The position numbers were made by a program, and so were the translations under genes. A DNA stretch of 64,000 bases, taken from positions 71,162,139 through 71,226,138 of the forward strand of contig CM073595.1 in assembly GCA_037074705.1 (NCBI GenBank), given 5' to 3'. Below are positions 1-12,500 of this stretch, piece after piece. Numbering within the stretch: position 1 is the stretch's first letter; each line of letters opens with the position of its first letter. This DNA comes from Zhengitettix transpicula (lineage: Eukaryota > Arthropoda > Insecta > Orthoptera > Tetrigidae). Below the pieces are notes generated by a model that was not told the origin of the DNA, did no database searches, and saw nothing but the letters and a program-made list of their open reading frames with translations.

Positions 1-235
1 TTTCTTATAAAGATGGGGTGGAGGGAGGCAACAGGTAGTTAAAATGATACATTATTTAGAGAATTATTTTCCATATAGAATTGTTATGACTTCGTTTAAT
101 ATTTATTTTATTTGCCACTGACTACGTTCATTTATAAAGTATCAAACTTTTAAGTAATTATATTTAGGACATAATAGTGATAGTAAAATTCTAATTTCAT
201 TAAAAACAGATTTTTATAAATGTGCCTTATTACAG
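1..235 (+). other. Intron upstream of first visible Dscam2-like exon
   Basis: AT-rich sequence ending in an AG acceptor at 234-235. No other feature seen. Confidence 0.6.
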
Positions 236-526
236 AGCCTCCCAGCATTTATCCTTTTTCCATTGAGAACAACGCACGTTTGGGTGAACGTTTGGGTCTT
301 CAGTGTCTAGTGACTAAGGGTGACTCTCCACTCGGTATTACATGGCTAAAGGATAATACAAATGTGCTGAAGTTACACCTGCCAGCACTTACTGTACGTG
401 AACTGGGTGCATTCAGCAGTGCCCTGCTCATTGAGCGACTGTCTACAATACACGAGGGCACCTATACCTGCCAAGCCAGCAATGCAGCGGCCACAGCATC
501 ACACAGCGTTATGCTGGCAGTCAACG
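236..526 (+). CDS. Dscam2: Dscam2-like exon, alternative Ig7 version A
   Basis: 97 codons, phase 1 at both ends. Encodes one whole Ig domain: first cysteine in LQCLV, core tryptophan in ITWLKD, second cysteine in GTYTCQASN. Flanked by AG at 234-235 and GT at 527-528. Same phase, length class and domain as the exon at 940-1215, so using both would insert two Ig7 domains in series; mutually exclusive use is the simple reading. Clearly GC-richer than the constitutive exons downstream. Confidence 0.88.
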
Positions 527-3500
527 GTACCTAGCTCACCAATGCCTGTTTCCCATCTGACCGCAATGGCGTCCATGCCTGGAACCCACTCAAAACTTGT
601 GCTCCATAAGGTACCAAACAAATATGCAAATTCCCGGTTTGGTTTTTCTCTCCTTAGGCATGTGGCTGTTGCGCGATGGATGGAACAACATTGTGGCTTT
701 ATTTCTATCCCAAGCCTTGCATAGTTTGCACAGCACTTAACAGTACTTGCACCACTGCACTTGCACTTTTTGCACTTTTGCATATTACAGTTCCTCCAGA
801 GATCACCTTCTCTGCACTCCACGAGTTGATTGTGACAGTCATATTCTGACGATGTGCAAGTTCACGGCACATCCTCACCATCTGATCTCAATTCTCTCAG
901 CACTTTGCACCACTGCACTTGCACTCTTGCACATTGCAGTTCCTCCAGAAATCACGCCCTTCGCATTCCCGGAATTGAGTGAAGGTGGACGCGTCCAGGT
1001 GACGTGCACAGTACATCAAGGAGATCTACCTCTGAACCTGACTTGGCTAAAGGACTGGGAACCACTGCCAAGCCATGTACGTGTCACCAACTTCAACACT
1101 TACTCCAGCATTGTGACAATGAATAATGTTCAACGAGGCGACAGTGGGAACTACACTTGCCTTGCTCGGAATTCGGCGCGTACCTCATCACATACTGCTC
1201 TCCTTGCAATCAGTGGTAACTTTATCTTACACTCACATTATTGGCAAATACATGAAGCGCTTATTTCATCTAGAAGGAAAAATGTGAGAAACAGTCATTC
1301 AGATTTTGTAGTAATTTGCATATACCTATATGTATAAGAAACATGTAAGCTTTAAATATCCAGTTTTGGTCATAACATTTTAAAGAGTTTCTAATTTTAA
1401 GCTACATTACATATAATTAAGTTACTGTTACTGTGACAGATGAATCAATAATACAAATTTTAATGAATACTTTCTGTATTTACATGAATATAAATATTTT
1501 ACACATTTTCATTTCATGTCAATTTGATCATAGTTTTAATGTTATCTTTCCATTACGTGTTAAGTAAATAAGAAAGGATATCAATAAAAGTAGTTATATA
1601 TTGTATCATTATTTCAATGTATTGTATCAGTATATCAAAACATAGTCCTCAAAAGATATACAGTAAATAAAATACATAAATGAGTCAAATTAATTTTTCA
1701 CAGTACTATTAATTCAATACTAGATTTGTATAAGATCAGTTACAATAACACTCAAGAAACAATACAGCCAGACCAATCTTTGGAGATTAAATTAAGTTCA
1801 ATTTAGGATTGTAATAATTTTTATAAATGTTATATAATTTTAATATAGTTTTAAATTGACATATTGAAACATGTATTGTATAAATTATTTATGTTTTTTT
1901 ATATTTACATCAAATGTCATTAACTTATAATAATGGCAATAAAAATATTTTATGAGGAGTTGAGCAGAAAAATCTCCAACCAAACATCTCTCTTTGTCCT
2001 CGACATTCCCCCGTCCTGCAACCATGGTGAATCAGCAATTCAAGTTTCCAATTCTTTTTCCACAGTGTTTAACTCTGTGCTACGCTGGCTGAAGTCTACA
2101 TCCCTCTTTTTCTTTATAGCAGAGAGGTCCCAGAGCTCAATGTAGAAAATGAGCTGTGTGTTACCATCTGCACTGCAAAAAATCAATAAGCATGTTCTTT
2201 CTGCCCATATATTAACGTAAGGGATGAGTGCCACCTTTCCTGTTTGCTATATATTCAGCAGAAAATTGCACCTGCATAGAAACAACCAACAGTTTTCTGT
2301 AATGAGGCCCTTCTTCCATATTGTACATGAAAGTACAATTTGTAAGATCTAATCATGCCAGAATAATTACTGGATACTTCCAGCATATCCCCTCACCGTG
2401 TGCAGTTAAAAGAATTCCTCACATATAGGATATCCTTCTGGTAGCAATTGTTCTCCTTTATTGCTTTCGTAACAGTCTCCACAATTTAACATGTCCAATT
2501 CTAAAGCCATGATGATTATTAAATAGCTCTTCGATTTGCTTCACTACAGTTCATATCATGGCCTCTACCCACATTATTCAGCAGCAGTTAGTTCCAAAGG
2601 ACAAAGAAGGAGAACTTGATTGCATCTATAGGTCTTAATAATAAATAGTAGTAATAGTTATAATAAAAATTTGTCATTAAGTTCATAAGCAGAGAGCTTT
2701 TTATCAATATTGATTGCCATAATAATTATAACTACCCAAGAGTAAAGTCAAAATGAAAGAAAATAATAAATAAGGTAAAAGATCTTATTGACCAGTTTCT
2801 CACATTTCAGGTCAAATTTAAGCAGCTAGCTGGCTTCTATTTAAATTACTTATTTGCCTTTAATGTGTGTGTTATGTGTTTTATTGTATGATATATAATT
2901 GTATTACATTGTCACATAATTTACATTAATTAACTCCACTTAATATAATGCTTTCTCCAGTTCCTGTTGCCACAATTGGTAAAAAATTTCATAATAAACC
3001 AAATGCTGAGTTAATTTTTGAAATAAAAATTGAAACATTTTCTAATAATATCAGCAATTAATTATATGACTTTTTAATTAATTAATATATAGCACATCTT
3101 TTCAAATGTTGAAAGCAATAAGTCATTGATAAAATTAGAATATTAGCTGATTTATATATATATATAATGATACATGTTTAAAATATACTATTCATATATG
3201 CAATTACAAATTTTGTAAAATTATCAAAAACTTGCAGTTTATGTAATTTATTCTTTCACTTTTTTATATAAAAAAAACCTGCACTTAGATTGCTGGTAAT
3301 GTAAACAGTATTTCAATCTACTTAATTACAAATCTACTAAGTTAAGTGTTGCTGGGAAAGGCTGTGCAAAGTGTACCAAACATTATAGTGGTATAGTATC
3401 CATTAAAGGTTTAATTTATCAATGAGTATAACAAGTAGGAAAACTTCATTTCATGCTTTTATAAATAATTTACACCCAGAATTACACTTCAGTAGATTTA

Positions 3501-6500
3501 TATTGCATTATATTGAAATTTTTGTATAAATTTAAATTTTTATGTCAGATATATCAGCTTATGAGTATTATGCATTTCATTGCTGTGAAAATAAAAATCT
3601 GAATTGAAACACAATAAATTTTAAGTCTGAAATTTGCCTACGGCCTTGAAAACTTACTGTAAACACTTCCCAGACAAAATTATCAAATTCAAATTTTACA
3701 AAGAATTTAAATCACATGTGTTTGGCATGGTATTAAAGTATTGTTCAATTATTTTGAAAACATGTGCATGGATAAATTCCATTCAAAATTCAACTTTTAC
3801 TTTTTGAACCAGTACATTATTTGACACTTTTATTTTTTATGTTTCAGTTCCTCCAGAATGGGTTATTGAACCAAGAGATGCCAGTGTAATTGCTGGACAA
3901 TCTATTGCACTTGACTGTCAGGCTGATGGGTTGCCTCAACCAAATATAACTTGGCGAAAGGCACATGGTAAGTTAAACAATCATTAGAAATGACAATTTC
4001 CACATTTTAGTCAAGTTGTTGATTCAATGATATTCCATGACATATATGGGCAATTTCTTCGAGAGCAAACTCATTAACTACATATAGAAGCACAATCTCA
4101 AAGTATGCAAATTGGTGTGAAGGAAACTGTTTTCTAAATGTTATAAATTAAAGTATATTTTTATATATTATTAGTAAGTGATAATCAACAAAGGTTATCT
4201 GAATAGTTTGAATCCAATTTTGTTGATCAATGCTCATAATTTGTATTTAAAGTTTAAATAAAGTATTAGATTATGTATTTAGGTATTGAGAACAGAAGAC
4301 CACCACATACAAAACACGTCCTGTTCAGTCTCGTCAGGAATTTTTTATCCTAATCCATTAATAATAATTTATTTAAATTCATATAAATGAGAAAGTAGTT
4401 AATGGATATAGTGTTATTGAACAAAGGCTTTATTGGCATATGTGATTAATAAAGCAGGTCACCGGATTCCAACCGGGTGAATACATTGAAATAACACAAG
4501 AACTGCTTGTTAATGGATATAGTAGTTTATAGGCAAGATCCTGTAAAAGGTTTAATGACTGTTTTGATTGCTAATGAACTCTATTTTTCTTCATTGAGGT
4601 AAGTGCACCAATTCAGAGTGTGGAGTCCATGGAACTATTTAGTTTTGTTAAGCCTTTCCCGAACCATCTTCGTATGACTTTGTTCCAGAGATGTGAGGAC
4701 ATGGTATTGGCATCAGTGAAAGAAGACATGTCACAACCAATGATATATTTTCTAATACAAGGAATATGATATGTACAAAGTAAGCTACTTACACTGTTAT
4801 GTATGCATTAATTGACCAGAAGCTTGCCAGATGGGAGTAAAACTTTGACATTACTGCTGGACTGCACTCAATTAAAGATACTTGGCCTCTTCAGTAAAAC
4901 TGCCAGCCCCACTACTGGGGAGGGGTGGGCAGGAGAATGGGGAAACATGCACTTGAAACTTGACAGAATGTTCAGAGATAGGGGCACATTGTACAAGCCT
5001 ATTTTAACTTTTTGTGTTTGAATGAGATCTATATTATGGATCAAGGTTTTCATGCAAATTTCATGTTAACTTTTTTGCTGCTAGAAAGCTACAACCATTG
5101 AATTGTTTGAAAGTAACAATATTTTCAGGTATTAAAAGTAATTTACCATATTATCCTTCCATCTGAAGGGAACACATGAAACACAATTCTCTTCATTTTT
5201 TAAGAATATCTCTACAAAGGCATTTTAATCATTTGTTGTTTCACAAATTACTAAATAACTAACAATTCCACTTTCCTATTCATCTGCTCTCTCCTACCAG
5301 GTTCTGAGATGATCTGCCATCAGATATTTTGCTAGTTTAAATTTTGTTGAGTTTAAATTGTTTCTCATCAATAAAACTAAATTTTGTATTCTTAAAGGAA
5401 ACATTTGGTGTTTTCTAGTTACTAATCCATTTTATAATCTGTTTCAAATGAATTGTCAAATTACATAATGCGATATCTACATTATATTTGTTTTACTTGT
5501 AATATCTATTGTTAAATAAATTGAATCAATTTTCTATTTGTCTTTAGGAAAGCAGTCTAGTCAATTTGATGATATTGGAATTCCCTTTAAAAATGGGTCT
5601 TTAATAATTAACAGTGCTACTGAAGATGATGAAGGGTACTATTTATGTGAAGCTAATAATGGAATTGGAGCAGGGTTAAGTGCAGTAATTTCTCTAAAAG
5701 TTAATGGTGAATATTATTACATTTAATTTTTATTATTGTGTCAATATTATATTATTGTGCTTAAAGAGAATCCCAATTTCAAGTTGTTTGGCAATACCAG
5801 TATGTACTTCATGAGTTCTTGTATTCTTTTCAACTCATGAACTTAAGATCTCCTGTACCACAGGTATGCATTAATATGATTGATAAACTTACATTGAAGG
5901 TTATTATATTTTCATAACCACACTCATTAAAACATTTTGCTGTGCTTTTTATTAATTAACATTAGTGTGAACTGCAGCAAGGTCATCATCAGTGCTATTA
6001 GAAGGTGGTCTCGCTTACCACATTCAAGGCAATGAGAAAAAGATTAAGCTACTATAATACAAATTGTATATGATCCATAACTTAACACCCTTTCTGAAAG
6101 ACCATATTTGCCAATGCATAGAAATACAAGGGTATATTTTGTCTTATGACCTACTTGGGTTTTAAAAGACTATCTTAATAATGCTATTCATGTTGGATCT
6201 ACATCATACATATACATTATAAGAAACTTTATTCCATATAAAGTTTTCTGATTTGAGATTTACAACAATTATTTATAGTAAAAATTAATACTGAAATGTA
6301 TAATTTCAGCTCTTCCCAGTTTTATCGTACCAGTGTCTCGAGAAACCATTCGTCGAGGTGCAACTGCTAAATTAAGATGCGAAGCTAATGGGGATGTTCC
6401 AATGAATATTGCTTGGAGGTTTAATGGTGTAATGATATCAACAGAAGTTAGTTACAGGTATGCAAAAATGAAAATAAATAAAATCCTGTGGAGTATTTTC

Positions 6501-9500
6501 AACAATACCTAAATCTTATATGAAACAAGACCTGATAAATATATGCATTAATTTCCTTCTCAACTCTGTTGGAAATTGGAATACACTTCTACAATTTATA
6601 AAACACACATAAGGAGATTTGTGTTATGTTGAATGTATATACAGTTTAACACTCATTTCGGAATAACACTTTTAGTTAAATAAGTAGTTGATGGTTCTTT
6701 GGTTATAATGATGAATGAGGTGTCATTGATAACAATCAACAAAGTCTATGAGTGGTAACATTCATTCACATATTTCAGTATTTTCACTGTGCACTAATAT
6801 GTGGTTCGATCTTTGTCTATTGCAAATAGAAAAACAAATTAGGTGATGGGGCCTATGGTATCATGATAGTAATCTAAACAAAGGTTCTATGAAGGCTAGC
6901 TCAACAAATAATATGCAAAGTTGTTGTACAGGATCTTGGGAAAAAACACATGTCAAACTAAAAATAAATATGTCAAATACTTTTGTGTTTAACTACACTC
7001 TGAAAAAAAATGGTTAAACTGCTAAAAAAAATTCAAATTGTGTTGCCAAAATAACCAAACACTAATCTGGCCTGACTGGATCCAAAATGTTTCCAATAGT
7101 GAAAATGCAATGATGGTTTGGAGGACCACTCAGGTGGTGAATGTATCAAGTGTAAACAATATACTTGTTGTCAAGTTTTGTAGGACTGACCAGACATAAA
7201 ACCTTAAATTTAGCCCCTTCTCCAGTTTGTCACAGCAAGCTGTTTTGTCAAATCCACCATAGAACATGTGGAGATTTGTTGTATAAAAAGTTCTCGGTTC
7301 TCACTCGGGTGCCAAGCGATTAAACCACAATGTTTTGACGACTGTAAGCCCTATCTTCGTGGTTTAGTCGCTGTTAGCACCCGAGTGAGAACCGAGAACT
7401 TTTTATACAACAATTACACCAGGAAAATCTTCAATCTTTGATGTGGAGATTGTTGACAGAGCTATCTTTGACAGATGGCTTTTCTCATAATTTTCGTCAC
7501 CCGAGGCCTATACTAGCTTTTGGATTGTTTACCCTAATCACTGGTCAGATTCGCTGCACAAAATTCAAAGATAAAACATTGCCCTGCTGAAGCATATAAG
7601 TTAGATCCTTACTGAAGTACTAAATTGATTATGATCCTACACTTTCTTTAGAATGTAAGCAAGCAACCAATGACATACATAAATGCTCAGTGTACCTAGA
7701 CAGAAAATCTAACATTCACCTGCGCTGATGCAGCTAATGCAATGATGAGATGTAACCAAAACCAACAGCCATACAGTCACAAAAATAACTACTACAAGAT
7801 GCAGAATACAAAATATGGCTGAACCAAATACAGCTTAACAGAAAAACTGAGCATCTGTAACAGCCAATTTATAGAAACTCTGACTTGTAGCTAGAAGAAG
7901 ACCCATGATGACCACCACTGCAGTCAAACCAGCAGTATAGTGTAATACCAAGCAATTTTCATGAGTTGATTCATCTAAGATAAGTGTTTATTGAAGAGGG
8001 TTGGATCCTGTGTGTTCTAACACTCCTTCACAGGCTTTGTAATATCAAAAGGAAATTAAGCATCAGTTGTATTGTTTTATTGGTGTCTAATCTTTCCTTG
8101 CCTATTTCTGTTTTGATTAAATTCATAAAAATGGATTAAATTTAAATAATAGTCTTTTTTAAAAAATGCATTTATTTGATTAAAATAATATTTACTTACT
8201 TCAATTTTGCATTAATTTTTAGGCATCATATAAAGGAAACAGAACAAGGAATGTCTAAATCATCAGAACTATCAATATCAGATGTGACAGGAGAGGACTC
8301 AGGAAAATATTTATGTATTGCTACTAATGATTTTGGTAAAGATGAAACTGTGATTCAATTATTGGTTCAAGGTTTGTTCTTATAAATAATTCATAAATAA
8401 AAATTTGGAACATATCTTTATATAATGTTTCATGGATCAATTTTACAAATTATACAAGATTGTATATTCAAAATATTTTTTCTATTCAATTGATACTTGT
8501 TATTTAATTTTACAAGGTTCATAAAATTCTGTTTTGTTCAATATAGTATTTCTATCATTTTGAACTGTTGTAATATTGGGATTAGCAGTTGCTGAACCAT
8601 TCAAAAATAATTGTAATCAATTAAATGCACATTTAATTTTTAACCTGAATTAGTAGTTCCTTTCTTATGGATTATGCATATTATTTCAGATGTGCCTGAA
8701 GCACCAACTGATGTCCAAGTAGTAGATTGCAGCAGCCGAGAAATAAAGATAGTTTGGAATGAGCCACCAGATGGAAATAGCCCTGTGTTATACTATTCTG
8801 TTATGATTTCACAGTCACCAGGTATATATGTATGACCCATACAGACAAGTATAGAATATCACTTCTATCCATAATTTGAAGAAATAAACGTTGTTAAACA
8901 CCAAATAATATCAGTCAAAATAAATTTCATTTTATAGATATTTTTATTTGTATTACACTATCAGTTGTCCTGAGTGAGTAAGTAAAAAAAATCAGGCAAT
9001 AACTACTTGAAATTAAGAACTAATTCCCAATAATCAGGAAATAAAATTTGTAGAAAGGAAAGGGTATTGAGTAAAATTAAGATAATTGATATGGAGTGAT
9101 GGGAAGATAAACACATATTAATAATTATAAGAAAAGAAAGTAAAATTTGTGTCCAGTGTGGAGAGAGCACCAATTCAGAGATTGTACATTTCAGTCTAAA
9201 ACCCTTATAGATATAGGCCAACTTTTTCCAGTTCAACTGTAGGTGACTTGCCATCTTGACCTTTTGATGTCTCGGAAATCTCACAAACAGCAGTAGTAAA
9301 AGGAAGCAGATATTTTATATATTTTCAAGGTTACAATATGTACTAAGAACATTTGCAGATGATACGGTGATTCTTACCTCATGAATATAAACCAGGCTTC
9401 ATTACTCTTATAACAATATCTGAACTTACTTCAAATATGGCTTCAGAAATGGAGAATTAAAATAAATTTAAAAAGTTGCCTCGTGTGACATTTACATTGT

Positions 9501-12500
9501 GTAAAAAAATTGTCCACCAATTTATATAAACAACACAGAGATTCCTCAATCAATATCTGTCAAATATTTGGGTCTACATCTCAATAGTAAGCTCATTTGG
9601 AAAATTCACATAACCAAAAAAGGAAACAAATGAATGAATATTTAAATTTGGCATATAGCATTGTTTAATTTTATGTGAATACTAACTTTAAATTTAATTT
9701 ATTTGTGCAGAAAGTTATATTCTTCAAATTAGAATTTATTACAAATATATTATGCCAATTTGAATGGAATCCCTCAGATCCTGCCTCTTTTCCTCACACA
9801 CATTTCTATTAAATATATTATATATCTCTGAAATACAATTATATTATATAGTTTTCAGTTTATTGAATCAAACTAATTGTTTTCATGTATGTGGTTGTTT
9901 ACAAGAAACATGATTTGTCAGTATGTATATATATATGTGTGTATGGGTACGGACAGGAAAGATAGAAAATTAATGGCTTACCTGAAATTGAGGGCCATTG
10001 TCAAACACCAGATAGGAAACAGTTCAAATTTTCAGATGTGATAGCCTCCTTCCTCAGGATATAGGAGGACAGGACACTGTACCAGTCAACCACACAGTAT
10101 TCATTCTTTCCAATATGTAAAATAGGCTAAACTTTTAAACATTTTGTGGGAATTATTTCAGATGATTGGCCTGAACCTAATGAAACTGGAGATCCCCGTT
10201 TGTGGAAGAGATTAACAAACCTTCATCCATCAACCACATATTATATTAAAGTGATAGCTGTAAACCATTTAGGACCTGGAATTCCTAGTTCAATTAGTAG
10301 TGTAACCACAGACCCTGAAGCTCCTTCTGGGGCTCCAGTTGACATCACAGTTGTTGCTATAGGACCAAATGTGTTACAAGTATCTTGGCAACCTCCAAAG
10401 AGAACTCTCCAAAATGGTCCTATACTTGGTTATTATGTTGGTTTTATGCAGTTAGGGTAAGTATTTCATAATCACTATATATATGTACATATACATTTTC
10501 ATTAATTTCTATACTGATCTTTGCTATTGGTTTAGTACCTGCACAAATTTAAATATAATGAAATATGTATATTTCAAAGATTTACAAACACATTCCATAA
10601 CTTCAAAAAGAAATTATAAATAAGTAAACATATTACAAAACAATAAACATTTATCTTGTTTTTTGATATTTGTATTGATGAAGAAAGAAAATTACTTGTC
10701 TAGTTAAAAGCAGATGGTAATGAAATATTTCCTAATAAAATTTTATTCATTACAGGAGTGGAACAGAAGGAAGTTTTAATTTTATAACAGTAAGAGCTGA
10801 TGAACCTCTTCCATGGCTCCTCCAAGGACTACGAAGTTACACCCAATATAAAATAGTGGTTCAAGCATATAATTCAGTTGGTGCTGGACCATTAAGTGAA
10901 GAAGTTGTAATGACAACTTTACAGTCAGGTAAATACTTTCTTATTCATAAGGGCCTCCTTAAAAGTTTTAAAAACTTATGGCTTGTTTTTGTATTTATAT
11001 GGTTATTTTTGTAACTGTGAATGTATATACATGAGATAAATCCTATTTCCTCATTCTAATAATAAATTTATTTGACGAATCTAATTTAGTCCTGAACTGT
11101 GGTTTTATTATTAAAATCTTTAAAGAATATATATTTTCTAATGCAATCATGAAAAATATAAAAGAAGTTCAATGAACTTAAAGTTGCAGTACCAAAACAT
11201 TTTCTCTCAAAAATATAATTTGAAAATATCTTTATCAGTAGTTTATACATATTGAGTTTAATGAAAAACATAAAGTGCTTAAACAATTAAGTCACAATAA
11301 ATTAAATAGCAAATGATGGGTTTTTTAATAAAATAATAAACTATTGCACTAATTTTCATGTTTAATGTTAAAATTATAAATGAATTCAGACGTTGGAAGT
11401 ATAATAAAATTGAAATATTATGTAATAATGGTGACTTAAAAATGCTTTAAGTATTTATTTTATTCATGCATAATGAATGTTATTGTATTCAAATAATTTT
11501 TTTTATTATGTAATTCAGAAAATGAAATAAAAAGAACAGAATTAAGCTCATATAATCAAGAAATCATACTATTTTAGCACCTGAATCATCACCAGTGGAT
11601 GTTCATTGTAACTCTAAATCCTCTCAAGAATTAGAAATTCGTTGGAGTCCACCTCCTTCAGGAACACACAATGGAATTATACAGGGATACTACATAAAAT
11701 ATGAGAGTGTAATGTCTTCGATTAACTTCCCACAAGGTAAATTTTACTTTATTGAGTATAGTATTGATAGGTTGCAGTGGTTAAAAGTCAGGAAAATGAA
11801 GTTATTTATAAACAATAAAATTTATGCTCCATCCTATAACAGGTTATAGCCATAAATGTCAGTTGAATAGTGCAAGAGTTCATTAATGATTCTAATTTAT
11901 GAAAAACTAAAGTACCACTTTTAAACATATAGTAAATCAATATATTAAATGGAATTTGGATTGTTTGTAGTAAAATAACTTGTAATAATTTATTTAGACA
12001 TTGGGTAGTGTAATTTACTGTTTACCAATTAGATAGACTTATTCCTTTTTAAAATAAATTAAGTCTGAACCCAAACAATAAACATAATTTTCTTATTACA
12101 TTGTCATTCCATTAAACATATTCATACCTGAATGTTAAAAACAACATATAAACATACTCATTGTTATGGAATATATTCACATAACTTCTTATATTTTCAT
12201 ATTAATTTTTATGTAGATGATGAAGTGAAAACTGTGGAAACATCATCTGAATCCATTGTTCTGGATGGACTTCAAAAGTTTCACAACTATTCAGTAAAAG
12301 TTGCAGCATATACAAGTGCTGGAATGGGTCCAACAAGTGATTCAATTGTTTGTATTACCGGTGAAGATTGTAAGTATTATATTTACTGATAAGTACATAT
12401 AGTGTCTTTATTTTCACATTTTTGTATGATGTTCAAAAAATCAATATTAACCTTTTATTTTATTTTCATAAAGAATATTTTGGCTAGTTTACAAAATATT

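Larger units (their letters stand above)
8822..10161 (+). other. Intron within FN1
   Basis: 1.3 kb, holding a LINE reverse-transcriptase fragment (9330-9650) and a copy of foldback family A (about 9938-10100). Confidence 0.65.

Noticed and set aside
747..1337. 196-codon ORF covering the version B Ig7 exon
   Set aside because: Only 940-1215 is exon; the N-terminal part is intron read-through and the C-terminal part runs past a clear GT donor.
1933..2234. Overlapping ORFs in the intron after Ig7
   Set aside because: No recognisable motif and no phase-compatible splice sites; perhaps an old element, but unsupported.
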